Notes: generated by a model from the sequence alone, not told the origin. A stretch of 64,000 bases of DNA from Paraclostridium ghonii (GCF_030815085.1 NZ_JAUSWG010000002.1); one strand, 5' to 3'; positions 1 through 8,912 are shown, numbered from the stretch's first letter. Made by a program: numbers and translations.

Positions 1-895
1 ATACACTTAATACCCCTGCCCCTAATATTAAGTTTGCCAGTATCTCTTCTCCGCCTACCGTAAGTATAATTAAATCGTATAATACATAGGCTACAAATAT
101 CCAAACAATAACAAAAGATATTTCACTTACTGAATGTATCAAAGTTTCTTTTAACGACATAAGTTTATGTTCATTATCTTCAAAACTTTCATTTTCAATA
201 ACCTTTTTAGTCATTATCATGTATATAAAAGAAGCAACCATTCCTAAAATTGCTATTATCTCTTCAAATGAATGCATAGCTTCTATAAATCCAAACTCTA
301 ATCCAGAGTGAGCTAAAAGCATAAATATACATCCAATTATAAGTAATGCTAAGTATATTTTATACCCTATTCCATGTACTATCTCATGCGCTAAATGATA
401 AAACTTACTACTCGTTTGAATATCACATGAATTTGCACTTGATAATCTCATACTATTGCTACCTTTACTTTTTTCAACATTAGACTTACATTTATGTAAT
501 TCTAGTTTTTGTTCGGTATTAAAGTAATCTACTAAATACCCTGTGAAAATTCCTACTAAAAAGCTTATAGATGCTACTAAAATATATGCTTTAAAATCAG
601 TAGTAATCATTAAAAATGCACTATCTCCCATACTAGCGATTAGACTTGCTATTATAGTTCCAAAAGTTACTTTATTGTTTATAAATAATGGCATTAAAAC
701 TATACTTCCTCCACACCCTGGAAGCGCCCCTAGTAAAGCTCCGAATAATGGTTGTAATTTTTTATTTTTGCTTATTATTTCTACAAAACTTCCACTTGTT
801 TTATAGTTTATAAATCCAAATATTAATATAGACATGCTGACCAATGAACCTACATGCAAAAAGGTCTCTTCAGCACTACTTATCAGTATACTCAT
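1..895 (-). CDS. Putative 10-TM heavy-metal (manganese) exporter, partial
   Basis: Open reading frame with ATG at 895, preceded by GGAGGGTG, running off the left edge with about 298 codons visible. The translation is strongly hydrophobic. Near the N-terminus it contains GALPGCGGSIVLMPLF and SLIASMGDSAFLM, which I recognise as typical of the ArsP_2 / 'putative manganese transporter' membrane family. A hydrophilic, His- and Cys-containing loop (around residues 115-165, with HKCKS, SCD and YHLAHEIVHG) separates two blocks of membrane segments and could bind metal. It has its own upstream gap, so it is probably monocistronic. Substrate is inferred from the family name only; the C-terminus lies outside the window. 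Confidence 0.7.
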   Translation of the reverse strand, partial: MSILISSAEETFLHVGSLVSMSILIFGFINYKTSGSFVEIISKNKKLQPLFGALLGALPGCGGSIVLMPLFINNKVTFGTIIASLIASMGDSAFLMITTDFKAYILVASISFLVGIFTGYLVDYFNTEQKLELHKCKSNVEKSKGSNSMRLSSANSCDIQTSSKFYHLAHEIVHGIGYKIYLALLIIGCIFMLLAHSGLEFGFIEAMHSFEEIIAILGMVASFIYMIMTKKVIENESFEDNEHKLMSLKETLIHSVSEISFVIVWIFVAYVLYDLIILTVGGEEILANLILGAGVLSV

Positions 896-1057
896 AAATC
901 ACCCTCCAAAAACTTTATATTAAAATTATAATTTTATCATTTGTAATTGATTATCTATTTCATTTAAATCCTAAGTATATTTAATTTATGTCCAATGAAA
1001 TATATATTAATCAGTTTTTAATTCAACATCAGTAATTATATTAACACACTTATAATA

Positions 1058-1090
1058 AAAAAGTAAAATAGCCAGGCTATTTTACTTTTT
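1058..1090 (-). terminator. Intrinsic terminator of the repeat-protein gene
   Basis: A 16-bp perfect inverted repeat (1058-1073 and 1075-1090) with A/T tracts on both flanks overlaps the stop codon of the minus-strand repeat-protein gene. Confidence 0.8.
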
Positions 1091-1693
1091 TATTTTTTGA
1101 TCTATTATAGTTTTAGTTGTATCTACATCTTTTGCTATACATCTTTGTGTATTTAATCTCTCTCCTACTAACATAGTAGACATTAAAGTTTTTAGTTCGT
1201 CTACTAAACTATGGAACTCTTCTGTATTTTCTAAATTTTTATCTCTCTCTACTATTGTTTTATTAGCATCTATCTCTTTTGTTGAGTCAATTTTCTCATT
1301 TAACATTGTATCAACTAAACCTCTAGCTTCACTTGCCAATCTCTCTATTTCTTCCATACTTACATTTTCATCTTCTTTTTTATCTATTATAGTTTTAGTT
1401 GTATCTATGTCTTTTGCTATACATCTTTGTGTATTTAAGCGTTCACTTACTAATAATTCTGCTCCTATACCTTTTAAATTCTCAACTAAATTAGTTAGTG
1501 ATTTATGTAGCTTTTTCATTTCTTGTTGATCAAGTTCTCTTTTTTCTTCTTTGTGATCTATTATAGTTTTAGTTGTGTCTATATCTTTTGCTATACATCT
1601 TTGAGAATTTAATCTTTCACTTACTAACATAGTATCCATTATACCTTTTAATTCATCTTTAAACTCTTTTAATAATTCATTTATTTTTTTCAT
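1082..1693 (-). CDS. Four-repeat protein with QRCIAKDIDTTKTIID motif, function unknown
   Basis: 203-aa hydrophilic protein. ATG at 1693 is preferred over an in-frame GTG at 1702, which overlaps the GGGGTGG ribosome site. It consists of four helical units of about 45-55 residues. Three end in the almost invariant block ERLNTQRCIAKDIDTTKTII, with one cysteine each; the third unit is divergent (EKIDSTKEIDANKTIV) and lacks the Cys. Units start with a short amphipathic helix such as LLKEFKDELKGIMDTML. There is no signal peptide or membrane segment, so it is probably cytoplasmic. Repeats are conserved at DNA level too. I do not recognise the family. Monocistronic, ending in its own terminator. Confidence 0.75.
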   Translation of the reverse strand: MKKINELLKEFKDELKGIMDTMLVSERLNSQRCIAKDIDTTKTIIDHKEEKRELDQQEMKKLHKSLTNLVENLKGIGAELLVSERLNTQRCIAKDIDTTKTIIDKKEDENVSMEEIERLASEARGLVDTMLNEKIDSTKEIDANKTIVERDKNLENTEEFHSLVDELKTLMSTMLVGERLNTQRCIAKDVDTTKTIIDQKIKK

Positions 1694-1907
1694 ATTTACC
1701 ACCCCGTATAATATTTTTATATTCTATATATTACCCTATTTACTTATAATAAAACAATATTTTATTATAAATTTTACCATCCAAATTGATTGTCGATTAA
1801 TGTAGCCTATTTTTCGCTATTTTTATATGTTTTACTATATTTTTTTAAATATTCTTTCATTAATTATAATTTACGGTCATATAATTTTCTTTAGGAGGTG
1901 CTTTAAT

Positions 1908-3134
1908 TTGAATATAAATTTAAATTTGATATCTACATTATCCATAGGTATAGTATTTTTTCTAATTGGTACTTTCTTAAAAGATAAAATTAAACTGTTT
2001 TCAAAATTTTGTATACCATCCCCAGTTATAGGAGGCCTACTTTTTACAGTTTTATCTTTATTTTTAAGAATTTTTAATATAGTTGACATTACTGTTTCAC
2101 AAAATTTCATATCTATTTTTATGACTGTATTTTTTACAATACTCGGTTTAAATGCTAGTTTTAAACTTATAAAAAAAGGTGGTAACTTACTATTTAAATA
2201 CTGGATCCTTTGTGGTGTTTTAGCACTTTGTCAAAATGTAATTGCAGTTATAATAGCTAAAGTTACTAATATTCATCCATTGATAGCCCTTATGTGCGGA
2301 ACTATATCAATGGAAGGTGGACACGGTAATGCAGCTGCGTTTGGAAGCACAATAGAAAAAATGGGAATAGACGGAGCCGTAACAATAGGTCTTGCCTCTG
2401 CAACTTTAGGTATAATAATAGGAGGACTTTTAGGTGCTCCAGTAGCTAGATATTTAATTGAAAAGTACAATCTAAAACCTAAGCTTAATCCTTATACTAA
2501 ATTGTACAATAATAAGTTTAGTTTACTTTCTAAAAACTTTTTAACTAGAAACTCTAAATCTAATGTTTTCAAACCAATAAACTTTTTTGAGCATACACTA
2601 ATTATACTTTTATGCTTAAACTTTGGAAAACTAATTACAAATATGATATATATGAAAACATCAATCGTTATACCAAGTGTTGTAGGTTGTATGCTTGTAG
2701 CTTGTATATTTAGAAATTTTAATGATCAAGTTAAATTAGTAGATTTAAATTTCTATATTTTAGATTTCGCAAGTGACATAGCACTTTCAATGTTTTTAAT
2801 GATAGCACTTATGAGTATAAATCTATTAGATTTAGTAAATATTGCAGGTCCTATGCTTTTAATAATCTTAGCTCAAGTTATTTTCATATTAATTTATTCA
2901 ATATTTGTATGTTTTAAAGTTCTAGGCAAAAACTTCGATGCTGCTGTAATGATATCAGGTATTATAGGCCACGGAATAGGAAATACCCCTAATGCATTAG
3001 CTAATATAAATTCAGTTACTCATAAATATGGACCATCTGAAAAGGCATCCTTAATAGTACCGTTAGTAGGCGCTTTTTTACTAGATATTTTTTCACTCCC
3101 ATGTATAATAATTTTTATAAACATATTTAAATAA
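1908..3134 (+). CDS. gltS: Sodium/glutamate symporter GltS
   Basis: Membrane carrier of the ESS family (Na+:glutamate symport). TTG at 1908, seven bases after AGGAGGTG, is a far better start than any upstream codon and gives about 408 aa, the usual GltS length. About ten hydrophobic segments are visible, with the family-typical loops CGTISMEGGHGNAAAFG (first half) and SGIIGHGIGNTPNALANI (second half), the inverted-repeat re-entrant signatures of GltS. A C-terminal VPLVGAFLLDIFSLP segment also fits. The gene stands alone in its strand direction, followed by a small zinc-ribbon gene with its own ribosome site. Confidence 0.9.
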   Translation: MNINLNLISTLSIGIVFFLIGTFLKDKIKLFSKFCIPSPVIGGLLFTVLSLFLRIFNIVDITVSQNFISIFMTVFFTILGLNASFKLIKKGGNLLFKYWILCGVLALCQNVIAVIIAKVTNIHPLIALMCGTISMEGGHGNAAAFGSTIEKMGIDGAVTIGLASATLGIIIGGLLGAPVARYLIEKYNLKPKLNPYTKLYNNKFSLLSKNFLTRNSKSNVFKPINFFEHTLIILLCLNFGKLITNMIYMKTSIVIPSVVGCMLVACIFRNFNDQVKLVDLNFYILDFASDIALSMFLMIALMSINLLDLVNIAGPMLLIILAQVIFILIYSIFVCFKVLGKNFDAAVMISGIIGHGIGNTPNALANINSVTHKYGPSEKASLIVPLVGAFLLDIFSLPCIIIFINIFK

Positions 3135-3222
3135 ATTACATATTTCGTAACATATGTTACACATTAATTTTTTAATTTAATATATAATAATCTACATAAT
3201 TTATTACTTAGGAGGAATTTTT

Positions 3223-3468
3223 ATGACTTGCGAATGTGCGAATACAAATAAGAAGGATGGAAAACAAATTGTTGATTTAGTGAGAAGCAAAGGAAAAGCT
3301 GATTTTCCATTAAAAACACCACATGAAATCTTTTGTTCTAACTGCAAAAATTCATTTGTAATGAATATACATGTTGCTAAATGCCCTAATTGCAATATGA
3401 CTTATGGTGTTACTCCTTGTAGTTCTATTAATAAAGATAATATAAAACCCGCTGATATAAATTATTAA
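3223..3468 (+). CDS. Small zinc-ribbon protein
   Basis: 81-aa protein with GGAGGA spaced well before the ATG. It has two CxxC knuckles, CSNC (about residues 46-49) and CPNC (about 61-64), separated by a short beta-like segment, as in a zinc ribbon. The N-terminus (MTCECANTNKK) carries two more cysteines. No partner is evident; a strong terminator follows at once, so it is transcribed as a single gene or with gltS. The specific function is unknown. Confidence 0.75.
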   Translation: MTCECANTNKKDGKQIVDLVRSKGKADFPLKTPHEIFCSNCKNSFVMNIHVAKCPNCNMTYGVTPCSSINKDNIKPADINY

Positions 3469-3489
3469 AACTCCCATTACGGGAGTTTT
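3467..3489 (+). terminator. Terminator after zinc-ribbon gene
   Basis: AAAACTCCC, a 5-nt loop, then GGGAGTTTT followed by a T-rich stretch; placed directly after the stop codon and facing the convergent minus-strand gene. Confidence 0.85.
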
Positions 3490-3496
3490 ATTTATA

Positions 3497-3841
3497 TTAA
3501 TCTTTGTTTAAATCTTCATCTTCACTATCAATTTTATTTAAAAATTTATTCATTTCTTCAGTTGATGAATGTTCTTCATTATCATAACTTAGTCTATTGC
3601 TATTAAATTCTTCTACTTTAGACTGTAACTCATAATCATTATTTTCATCTTTAAAACTGTCTAAATTATAGTTATCATAATCGTATTCTTCTTGCTTTGC
3701 TTTAGCTTTTTTATAAGCTACTGTAGCACCTATAGTTGCAGCTCCTATCCCTAAAGCTGTAAGAGTTGTTAATTTTACGGTTTTATTTCTTTTAGCTTTT
3801 TGTTCTTCTTTTATGTGTTTATAAGTTTTTTTCCCTAGCAT
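3497..3841 (-). CDS. Small single-pass membrane protein, YtxH-like
   Basis: ATG at 3841 has GGGAG eight bases upstream and is preferred to ATG 3859, whose spacing to AAGG is too short. The 114-aa product has a basic N-terminus, one alanine/glycine-rich hydrophobic segment (LTALGIGAATIGATVAY, about residues 26-42) and a long acidic, Asn/Asp/Glu-rich C-terminal tail (EDEDLNKD end). This layout resembles YtxH-type small membrane proteins, but no clear motif supports a function. It converges on the zinc-ribbon gene. Confidence 0.6.
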   Translation of the reverse strand: MLGKKTYKHIKEEQKAKRNKTVKLTTLTALGIGAATIGATVAYKKAKAKQEEYDYDNYNLDSFKDENNDYELQSKVEEFNSNRLSYDNEEHSSTEEMNKFLNKIDSEDEDLNKD

Positions 3842-4020
3842 CTGAAAAACTCCCTTCATTTCCTTTTAAGTTAGAAACTTAATTAAAATTAGTATTTGAT
3901 ATTATATAAAAAAAACACAATTAATTATTGTCATATTAGGAAATTTTATACTATACATATTTTTTTAATTATTTTAATATATTATTAATAACATATTAAA
4001 ATTAAGGAGGATTTTGAAAA

Positions 4021-4605
4021 TTGTTATTTTATAAAAAAGAAGTTCCTAAATATTTAACGTTAACTATAAATACACTTATATTTTTATATACAATTTCTTT
4101 AATATATTTTATTTTATGGGGAGAAAGATTCCAAATAGCACCTTGTTTTTCCTCACTACTTATCACTATCTTTATAAAGTTTACAACTAAAAAATTTATC
4201 GAGGTAATATCTCCTATTTTAATTTTTTCAATACTTATTTTTACTTTATTTTCATCCTACTTAGGATCTAGTTTTGATTTTTATGGAATAGTTAATCATT
4301 ATGATGATATAATGCATTTTCTATCAGGAGTTTTATTAGTGTTATTTGCATATGATTTATTTAATATTCTAAGTTCTAGTTCAAATACAATGTTTAATAG
4401 AAAACTTATAATTTTATTTGTTTTTTGCTTTAGTATGTCTATAACTGGATTATGGGAAATATTTGAATTTTTAATGGACAGCTTTTTTGAAACTAGTATG
4501 CAAGTTGGTGGTCTAGCCGATACAATGCGTGATATGATAGACGCTTTAATAGCCTCTATCATAACTATCCCCATATATGAAATATATTATAAAAAATATA
4601 AATAA
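4021..4605 (+). CDS. DUF2238-type integral membrane protein
   Basis: TTG start at 4021 with AAGGAGG ten bases upstream; 194 aa with about six hydrophobic segments. It carries the conserved polar signature of the DUF2238 / YjdF membrane family: YDDIMHFLSG (about 95-104), GLWEIFEF (about 145-152) and GLADTMRDMIDAL (about 166-178), with buried Asp, His and Glu residues. The biochemical role of the family is unknown. It stands alone and ends at a bidirectional terminator shared with the next minus-strand gene. Confidence 0.75.
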   Translation: MLFYKKEVPKYLTLTINTLIFLYTISLIYFILWGERFQIAPCFSSLLITIFIKFTTKKFIEVISPILIFSILIFTLFSSYLGSSFDFYGIVNHYDDIMHFLSGVLLVLFAYDLFNILSSSSNTMFNRKLIILFVFCFSMSITGLWEIFEFLMDSFFETSMQVGGLADTMRDMIDALIASIITIPIYEIYYKKYK

Positions 4606-4606
4606 A

Positions 4607-4642
4607 CAAAAAGAAACCTCATAAATATGAGGTTTCTTTTTG
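4607..4642. terminator. Bidirectional terminator
   Basis: CAAAAAGAAACCTCAT ... ATGAGGTTTCTTTTTG forms a 16-bp stem with a 4-nt loop between two convergent genes. Confidence 0.9.
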
Positions 4643-4643
4643 C

Positions 4644-4829
4644 TTATTTATATTCCCCGTCTGCATACTTTTTCAAAATATCTACAAATCCCAGCATTTC
4701 TAGATTAGCATCAGTTCCATTCATTATTTGATTATAATACCAATTTGCAAATTCAGGATCTGCTAAAGTTTCATTTAATTTTACAAAATCTAGATTAGCA
4801 TAGTTTTGTTTAGTATTTTCTTGTTTCAT
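4644..4829 (-). CDS. Hypothetical 61-aa protein
   Basis: ATG at 4829 sits nine bases after AAGGAG; the in-frame ATG at 4838 overlaps that site. The small soluble protein has no signal peptide or Cys. It contains LADPEFANWYYNQIMNG and ends DILKKYADGEYK. No family recognised. It is the first reading frame downstream of the T-box leader on the same strand, but about 480 bases away. Confidence 0.55.
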   Translation of the reverse strand: MKQENTKQNYANLDFVKLNETLADPEFANWYYNQIMNGTDANLEMLGFVDILKKYADGEYK

Positions 4830-4838
4830 AAGTATCAT

Positions 4839-5300
4839 CTCCTTAAAATAATATTATTTCCTTAAAACCTATTAATTATTAATTTATATATTACTTTATT
4901 GTATTCATACTTTTTAAGTTTTATCTTTTGTTATAAAATATTTAACTAGAATTTTTTAAAAAATCTTACTTGTTAAATTAATTGCAACACTTTTTACTAA
5001 TTTCATATAAAAATTTTCATGTGCATTTATAAATATTATTATTTCTCTAGGCCTGTAATTCATTGTATGGATAGCTATCTTAAAGTTTTCTTTAAATTAA
5101 TTAAGTTTTATAAATGTTAAATTTTTAACTATTACATTTGCAAATATTACTTTTTAATAAATATTTAAATATATACTTTTTCTTTTTTTTATGATAAAAT
5201 GTATTTGTATAATTCTGTCCATATGAAACATTATTTTATCATAATCTAACTTTAACGAGTGTTTTATTTAGTGTGCAATTAATTATACAACCTAAAATGA
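4839..5300. other. AT-rich gap without a recognisable gene
   Basis: I find no supported reading frame on either strand. The only structure is an inverted repeat, ATGATAAAAT (about 5191) with ATTTTATCAT (about 5232). This is where the gene controlled by the T-box would be expected. Confidence 0.5.
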
Positions 5301-5310
5301 GTAATAAAAA

Positions 5311-5566
5311 AAGACCCTCGTATCCCCTAAAAAAGGGACGAAAGTCTTATTATCCGCGTTGCCACCCTAGTTGTTTATACTTACAAAGTATAAACCTCCT
5401 CAAACCCTGTAACGTAGGTATACGACTAATCTTAATATATTTCAGACTAGTAGCTCCGGAATGGATTCAAAAACCATTGTAATGAGTTCTCACCAACCAC
5501 TCACTCTCTGAATACAAACTTGCTTTTTACTATTTTCCTTCTCAGCTATATTCTTTATTCTATTTG
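5311..5566 (-). promoter_or_regulatory. T-box leader (tRNA-sensing riboswitch)
   Basis: On the minus strand the leader contains, in order: a Stem I region with AGAGAGTGAG and GGTTGGTGAGAACTC; the specifier region (GGAGCTACTAGTCTGAAA, about 5430-5460); the T-box core AGGGTGGCAACGCGG (about 5356-5370); and a Rho-independent terminator (stem AAGACTTTCGTCCC against GGGATACGAGGGTCTT, then a U-run) at about 5306-5346. Aligning the specifier region with the B. subtilis pheS leader from memory puts ACU (Thr) in the codon position. The UGGC bulge, however, would prefer a tRNA with G at position 73, so the amino acid is unsettled. No synthetase or transporter gene follows. Confidence 0.9.
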
Positions 5567-5572
5567 TTATTT

Positions 5573-5601
5573 ATTATATACTATATATTATTAATTTTCA
5601 A
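5573..5601 (-). promoter_or_regulatory. Promoter of the T-box leader
   Basis: TTGAAA (5596-5601) and TATAAT (5573-5578) on the minus strand, spaced exactly 17 bp, placed just upstream of the leader's conserved GCTGAGAAGG. Confidence 0.8.
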
Positions 5602-5678
5602 TACTATTTCATAAAAAATTTTTCTTTTTTTTAGTTTAATTTTTTCTTAATTAGTGTTCTGCTAGTAGTTTGTTTAAT

Positions 5679-6542
5679 TTATTTTAGTAATATTACTTCA
5701 TTTAATTTTAAATTTACTTCTACAGTAGTATTATCTTTTACATCATCATAAATATAGCCTATTACCTCCAAGTTTTTTGCGTCCTCAGAATGAACAGAAA
5801 TTAAGCTTACTTCTTGGGATTTTTTTATTACTTCATATGAGTCTAAATAGGATATATTAGTGTATTCATTTTCATCATTTAACTCTGCAACTTGTAAAAC
5901 TACACTACCTATATCTTTATCTGAAATATTTTTTATAGTAATTTTAGAACTATATCCACCGTTAACTTCATTTACTATTTCAGGCTTAGATATTCCTAAT
6001 ATATCATACTTAGTATCTTTTATTATTCTATCTCTAGTGTTTGATATGTCAACCTTATTAGTTTCTAGATCTACATCTACAAGTTTATTTCCTACATTGT
6101 ATGAATAGCCTATTACCTTAGCATTTTCAGCATATTTTTTATGTGCTGCTTGTATATCTGCACTTTCATTTGGCTTTAATGTAATTTTAGACAGTGACTC
6201 TGTTTTTGCTAAAGCAGTATTGTCTTTATCATACTCTCTAAGCGTTAATTCTATATTTCTTATATTAAAATCACTTACATTTGTAACTTTAGTTTTAGTA
6301 TCTATAAGCTTAAGGTTTGCGTTATTTCCATCTTTATTTTCATTTATAATTTCTGTTTTTCCTATTTTTAATACTTTAGCATCTTTCTCGCTTATATTAA
6401 CACTTTCAACCTCATCTTCTAATTTTTTTACTTTTATATTATTATCAGTAACACTTTCATTTGATGTACATCCTGAAAACATGCTAACTGTAACTATTAA
6501 CATTGTACATATTATTAATGTCTTATTTATAATGTTGTTCAT
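5679..6542 (-). CDS. Secreted lipoprotein with two FxLYD-like repeats
   Basis: 287 aa; ATG preceded by GAGGTG. It has a type II signal peptide with lipobox MFSGC, so it should be lipid-anchored outside the membrane at Cys25. After a short linker, two related beta-rich units of about 100 residues follow (about 65-170 and about 185-285). Each contains a strand pattern ending in a phrase like VIGYSYN / VIGYIYD, plus ITLKPNESADIQ or EVIKKSQEVSLI, as in surface FxLYD-type domains. No catalytic motif is seen. It lies behind the T-box promoter in the opposite logic, so it is not part of that unit. Confidence 0.75.
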   Translation of the reverse strand: MNNIINKTLIICTMLIVTVSMFSGCTSNESVTDNNIKVKKLEDEVESVNISEKDAKVLKIGKTEIINENKDGNNANLKLIDTKTKVTNVSDFNIRNIELTLREYDKDNTALAKTESLSKITLKPNESADIQAAHKKYAENAKVIGYSYNVGNKLVDVDLETNKVDISNTRDRIIKDTKYDILGISKPEIVNEVNGGYSSKITIKNISDKDIGSVVLQVAELNDENEYTNISYLDSYEVIKKSQEVSLISVHSEDAKNLEVIGYIYDDVKDNTTVEVNLKLNEVILLK

Positions 6543-6665
6543 ATATTAGCACCTCAGTTCTTCGTCTTTGTTATTATATTATAATATACTATATATGAAC
6601 TTAGTTCTATATTTTTTGAAAAATTTTCATATTATTGTAACATTTTTACCAAATTCATACATGTT

Positions 6666-7355
6666 TTACTCCCCAACTCCAAAATCAGTATTATTATAAA
6701 GAACTTCTATATTTTCGTTATCATCCAAGAATTTATACTTTTCTTTAAACCAGATAACCAGTTCTTCATCTCTTTGTATACTAGAAGTGTTGTTTATAAA
6801 TACATTTACAGTTGCATGTTTAAAGTTTTTTAAAACTATATCCATATCCTTATCTATCATCTCTTTGGTTTGCCCTTTTATACCTACCATCATACAAGGT
6901 GAGTCAAAGTGATTTTTCAACTCATCAACTGACTTAAATTTCGCATTTTTATTTAGAAAGTTATTTCTAAAATCATAATCAAAACTTTCTACTCCGATTT
7001 TAAATACTATAGGTATATTAAAAAATCTTCTCATTTCATCAAGTCTATTCTTATAACACCAATGACTTTCTAAAAATAATTTTTCTATATTTTTTTCTTT
7101 TACTACACTTCTTATTTTCTCTAAGGTATCTTTTGGAAGTTCAAAACAGCTCCCTGAATTTATAACTTCTAAAACTTTGTATTTACCACTTACTTTTTCT
7201 AATACTTCAAAATTTAATTTATTCATTTCTTCTTCATTATTATCATTATCTAATATATAATCACAAAATGAACATTTACCCCATATACAAGAAAATCCTT
7301 TCAGTAGCACTATTTCACGGCTATTCTTATTTTTGATTTCACTATATCTATCCAT
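6666..7355 (-). CDS. queL: Radical SAM queuine lyase, QueL-like
   Basis: 229-aa radical-SAM enzyme. The 4Fe-4S cysteines are C23, C28 and C31 (SCIWGKCSFCDY), a CX4CX2C spacing rather than the common CX3CX2C. It is the last gene of a three-gene operon with an ECF substrate component and a nucleoside hydrolase, overlapping the former by 8 bp. This gene set is the published C. difficile queuosine-salvage pathway, in which QueL converts queuine to preQ1 (established knowledge, named from memory). The assignment rests on the trio and on the riboswitch upstream; by itself the sequence only proves a short radical-SAM protein. Confidence 0.82.
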   Translation of the reverse strand: MDRYSEIKNKNSREIVLLKGFSCIWGKCSFCDYILDNDNNEEEMNKLNFEVLEKVSGKYKVLEVINSGSCFELPKDTLEKIRSVVKEKNIEKLFLESHWCYKNRLDEMRRFFNIPIVFKIGVESFDYDFRNNFLNKNAKFKSVDELKNHFDSPCMMVGIKGQTKEMIDKDMDIVLKNFKHATVNVFINNTSSIQRDEELVIWFKEKYKFLDDNENIEVLYNNTDFGVGE

Positions 7356-7935
7356 TTTTTATCTCCATATAACTCTTTTTAAATTTTAATTTATTTATTA
7401 TATTACTAGGAACTAATGAAACTGCATAATTAACAATTAAAACTGCTATAAACTTATCTGCATAATCAGTTAGTACTTGTGTTAAAAAAACGCCCACAAC
7501 TTTATTAATTCCAAATACCGATAACATTTGTACTATATAAGACGATCCGGACGAAGTTACACCTCCAAATACAAATGCTGCTATTATAGCGCTTAATATA
7601 GAAGTTGGAACTGAAAAAGCCATTACTCCTGTAAATATTTTTTCTCCCTTTAAAAAATCTTTTTTAAACATAAGCCCAGATATTAATCCTGTTGATATCT
7701 GAACTGGCATAAAAAATAATGAATATATATCAAATGTTACTCCACTTGCCAAACTTCCTAAAACACCTGTTAAAACAGCATATCTAGGCCCTAGTATACA
7801 CGCTATAAGTATAGTTCCAATTGAGTCTAGGTATATAGGAAGCCTTAAAGTTAATGCTATAAATGCTCCAATAACATTTAAAGAAACACCTAAAGCTATT
7901 ATAGTTACTTGATTTGTAGATAGTTGTTTTTCCAT
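7348..7935 (-). CDS. qrtT: ECF transporter S component for queuosine/queuine, QrtT-like
   Basis: 195-aa integral membrane protein with about six helices. It has the ECF substrate-binding layout (LPIYLDSIGTILIACILGP near the N-terminus, then repeated Ala/Gly-rich helices) and a basic cytoplasmic end. It would capture the ligand and share the energising EcfAAT module encoded elsewhere. Its start abuts the stop of the nucleoside hydrolase gene, and its end overlaps queL by 8 bp, indicating translational coupling. Specificity for queuosine/queuine is inferred from the operon partners and the preQ1 riboswitch. Confidence 0.82.
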   Translation of the reverse strand: MEKQLSTNQVTIIALGVSLNVIGAFIALTLRLPIYLDSIGTILIACILGPRYAVLTGVLGSLASGVTFDIYSLFFMPVQISTGLISGLMFKKDFLKGEKIFTGVMAFSVPTSILSAIIAAFVFGGVTSSGSSYIVQMLSVFGINKVVGVFLTQVLTDYADKFIAVLIVNYAVSLVPSNIINKLKFKKSYMEIKNG

Positions 7936-8904
7936 TTAAATTATTCCCCCTATACAATCAATTTCATTTATATGATTTGGGAATAATCTTTTTAAAAACA
8001 TATACATAAATTTCTTTTCATCAACTTCAGTAAGTATTATACTATTTGAATCTTTTTTATAAAAGTTAAAAGAATCTACTATGCTCTGTCCCATAGCTAT
8101 TCCACTTTCAACAATTTCTGTATATGATTCAAATCCACTACATAAACTTCTATCTATAAAATAAGCCACAGCTAATGGGTCATTTATAACACACCCAATA
8201 ATGCCTTCTTGTTCCCAATGAAAGTCAATATAAAACCTTGTTATTTGTGTTATATATTTAGATAAATTTTCATCTAACCTATTTATAAATTCTATAATAT
8301 TTGGTGTTAATACTATTTTTCTAGTTACATCTAATCCTACCATATGAATTTTTTTAGGTAAGTTTTTGTAAACATATTCAGCTGCATGTGGGTCAACCCA
8401 ATAATTAAATTCTGCAACAGGAGAACAATTACCATGTATTCTAAATGCTCCCCCCATAGATATAAATTCATCTAAGTTTTTAAAAGCTTCTTTATCACTC
8501 ATAAGCGCTTTTGAAATATTTGTCAATGGTCCAAGAGCTATTATAGATACATCTTCATTATGTTTTAATGTGTCTATAATAAAATCTACGCCTCCGTATT
8601 TGATATATTTATTAGGTACTTTATCGTAGAAGTTTTCTCCTACTCCATCTTCTCCATGGGTGTCTTGTGCTGTTACAAGTTCTCTTTTTAGAGGATTTTC
8701 TTCTCCAACATACACGTCTATGTTTTTATCAGAAAATCTATGAAGTGTGTATAGAGCATTTTCAGCTCCTATTTTAGCAGGTACATTACCGCTGCAAGTC
8801 GTTATTCCCAGTATTTCTAGCTCTGGTGAATTTATTGCTAGTAATATAGCTAATGAATCGTCAATGCCTGGGTCACAATCAATTATTACTTTTCTTTTTT
8901 GCAT
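7936..8904 (-). CDS. queK: Nucleoside hydrolase, queuosine hydrolase QueK-like
   Basis: 322 aa of the inosine-uridine nucleoside hydrolase fold. The N-terminal DCDPGIDDSLAI (about residues 9-20) is the calcium-binding DxDxGxDD signature. The conserved WVDPHAAEYV and NDPLAVAYF blocks are also present. In the C. difficile salvage pathway QueK releases queuine from queuosine. First gene of the operon; AAGGAGG precedes the ATG and lies inside a possible Shine-Dalgarno-sequestering hairpin downstream of the preQ1 riboswitch. A generic purine/pyrimidine hydrolase is the alternative, less likely given the neighbours. Confidence 0.85.
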   Translation of the reverse strand: MQKRKVIIDCDPGIDDSLAILLAINSPELEILGITTCSGNVPAKIGAENALYTLHRFSDKNIDVYVGEENPLKRELVTAQDTHGEDGVGENFYDKVPNKYIKYGGVDFIIDTLKHNEDVSIIALGPLTNISKALMSDKEAFKNLDEFISMGGAFRIHGNCSPVAEFNYWVDPHAAEYVYKNLPKKIHMVGLDVTRKIVLTPNIIEFINRLDENLSKYITQITRFYIDFHWEQEGIIGCVINDPLAVAYFIDRSLCSGFESYTEIVESGIAMGQSIVDSFNFYKKDSNSIILTEVDEKKFMYMFLKRLFPNHINEIDCIGGII

Positions 8905-8912
8905 AACAAATT

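Noticed and set aside
543..806. 87-aa plus-strand frame
   Set aside because: Shadow of the minus-strand metal exporter; no ribosome site.
1091..1620. Three spaced 45-bp DNA repeats as a CRISPR array or RNA element
   Set aside because: Spacing is irregular (about 180-290 bp) and all copies encode the same protein block in frame.
5273..5482. 69-aa plus-strand frame
   Set aside because: Lies entirely on the antisense of the T-box leader, which explains its base pattern.
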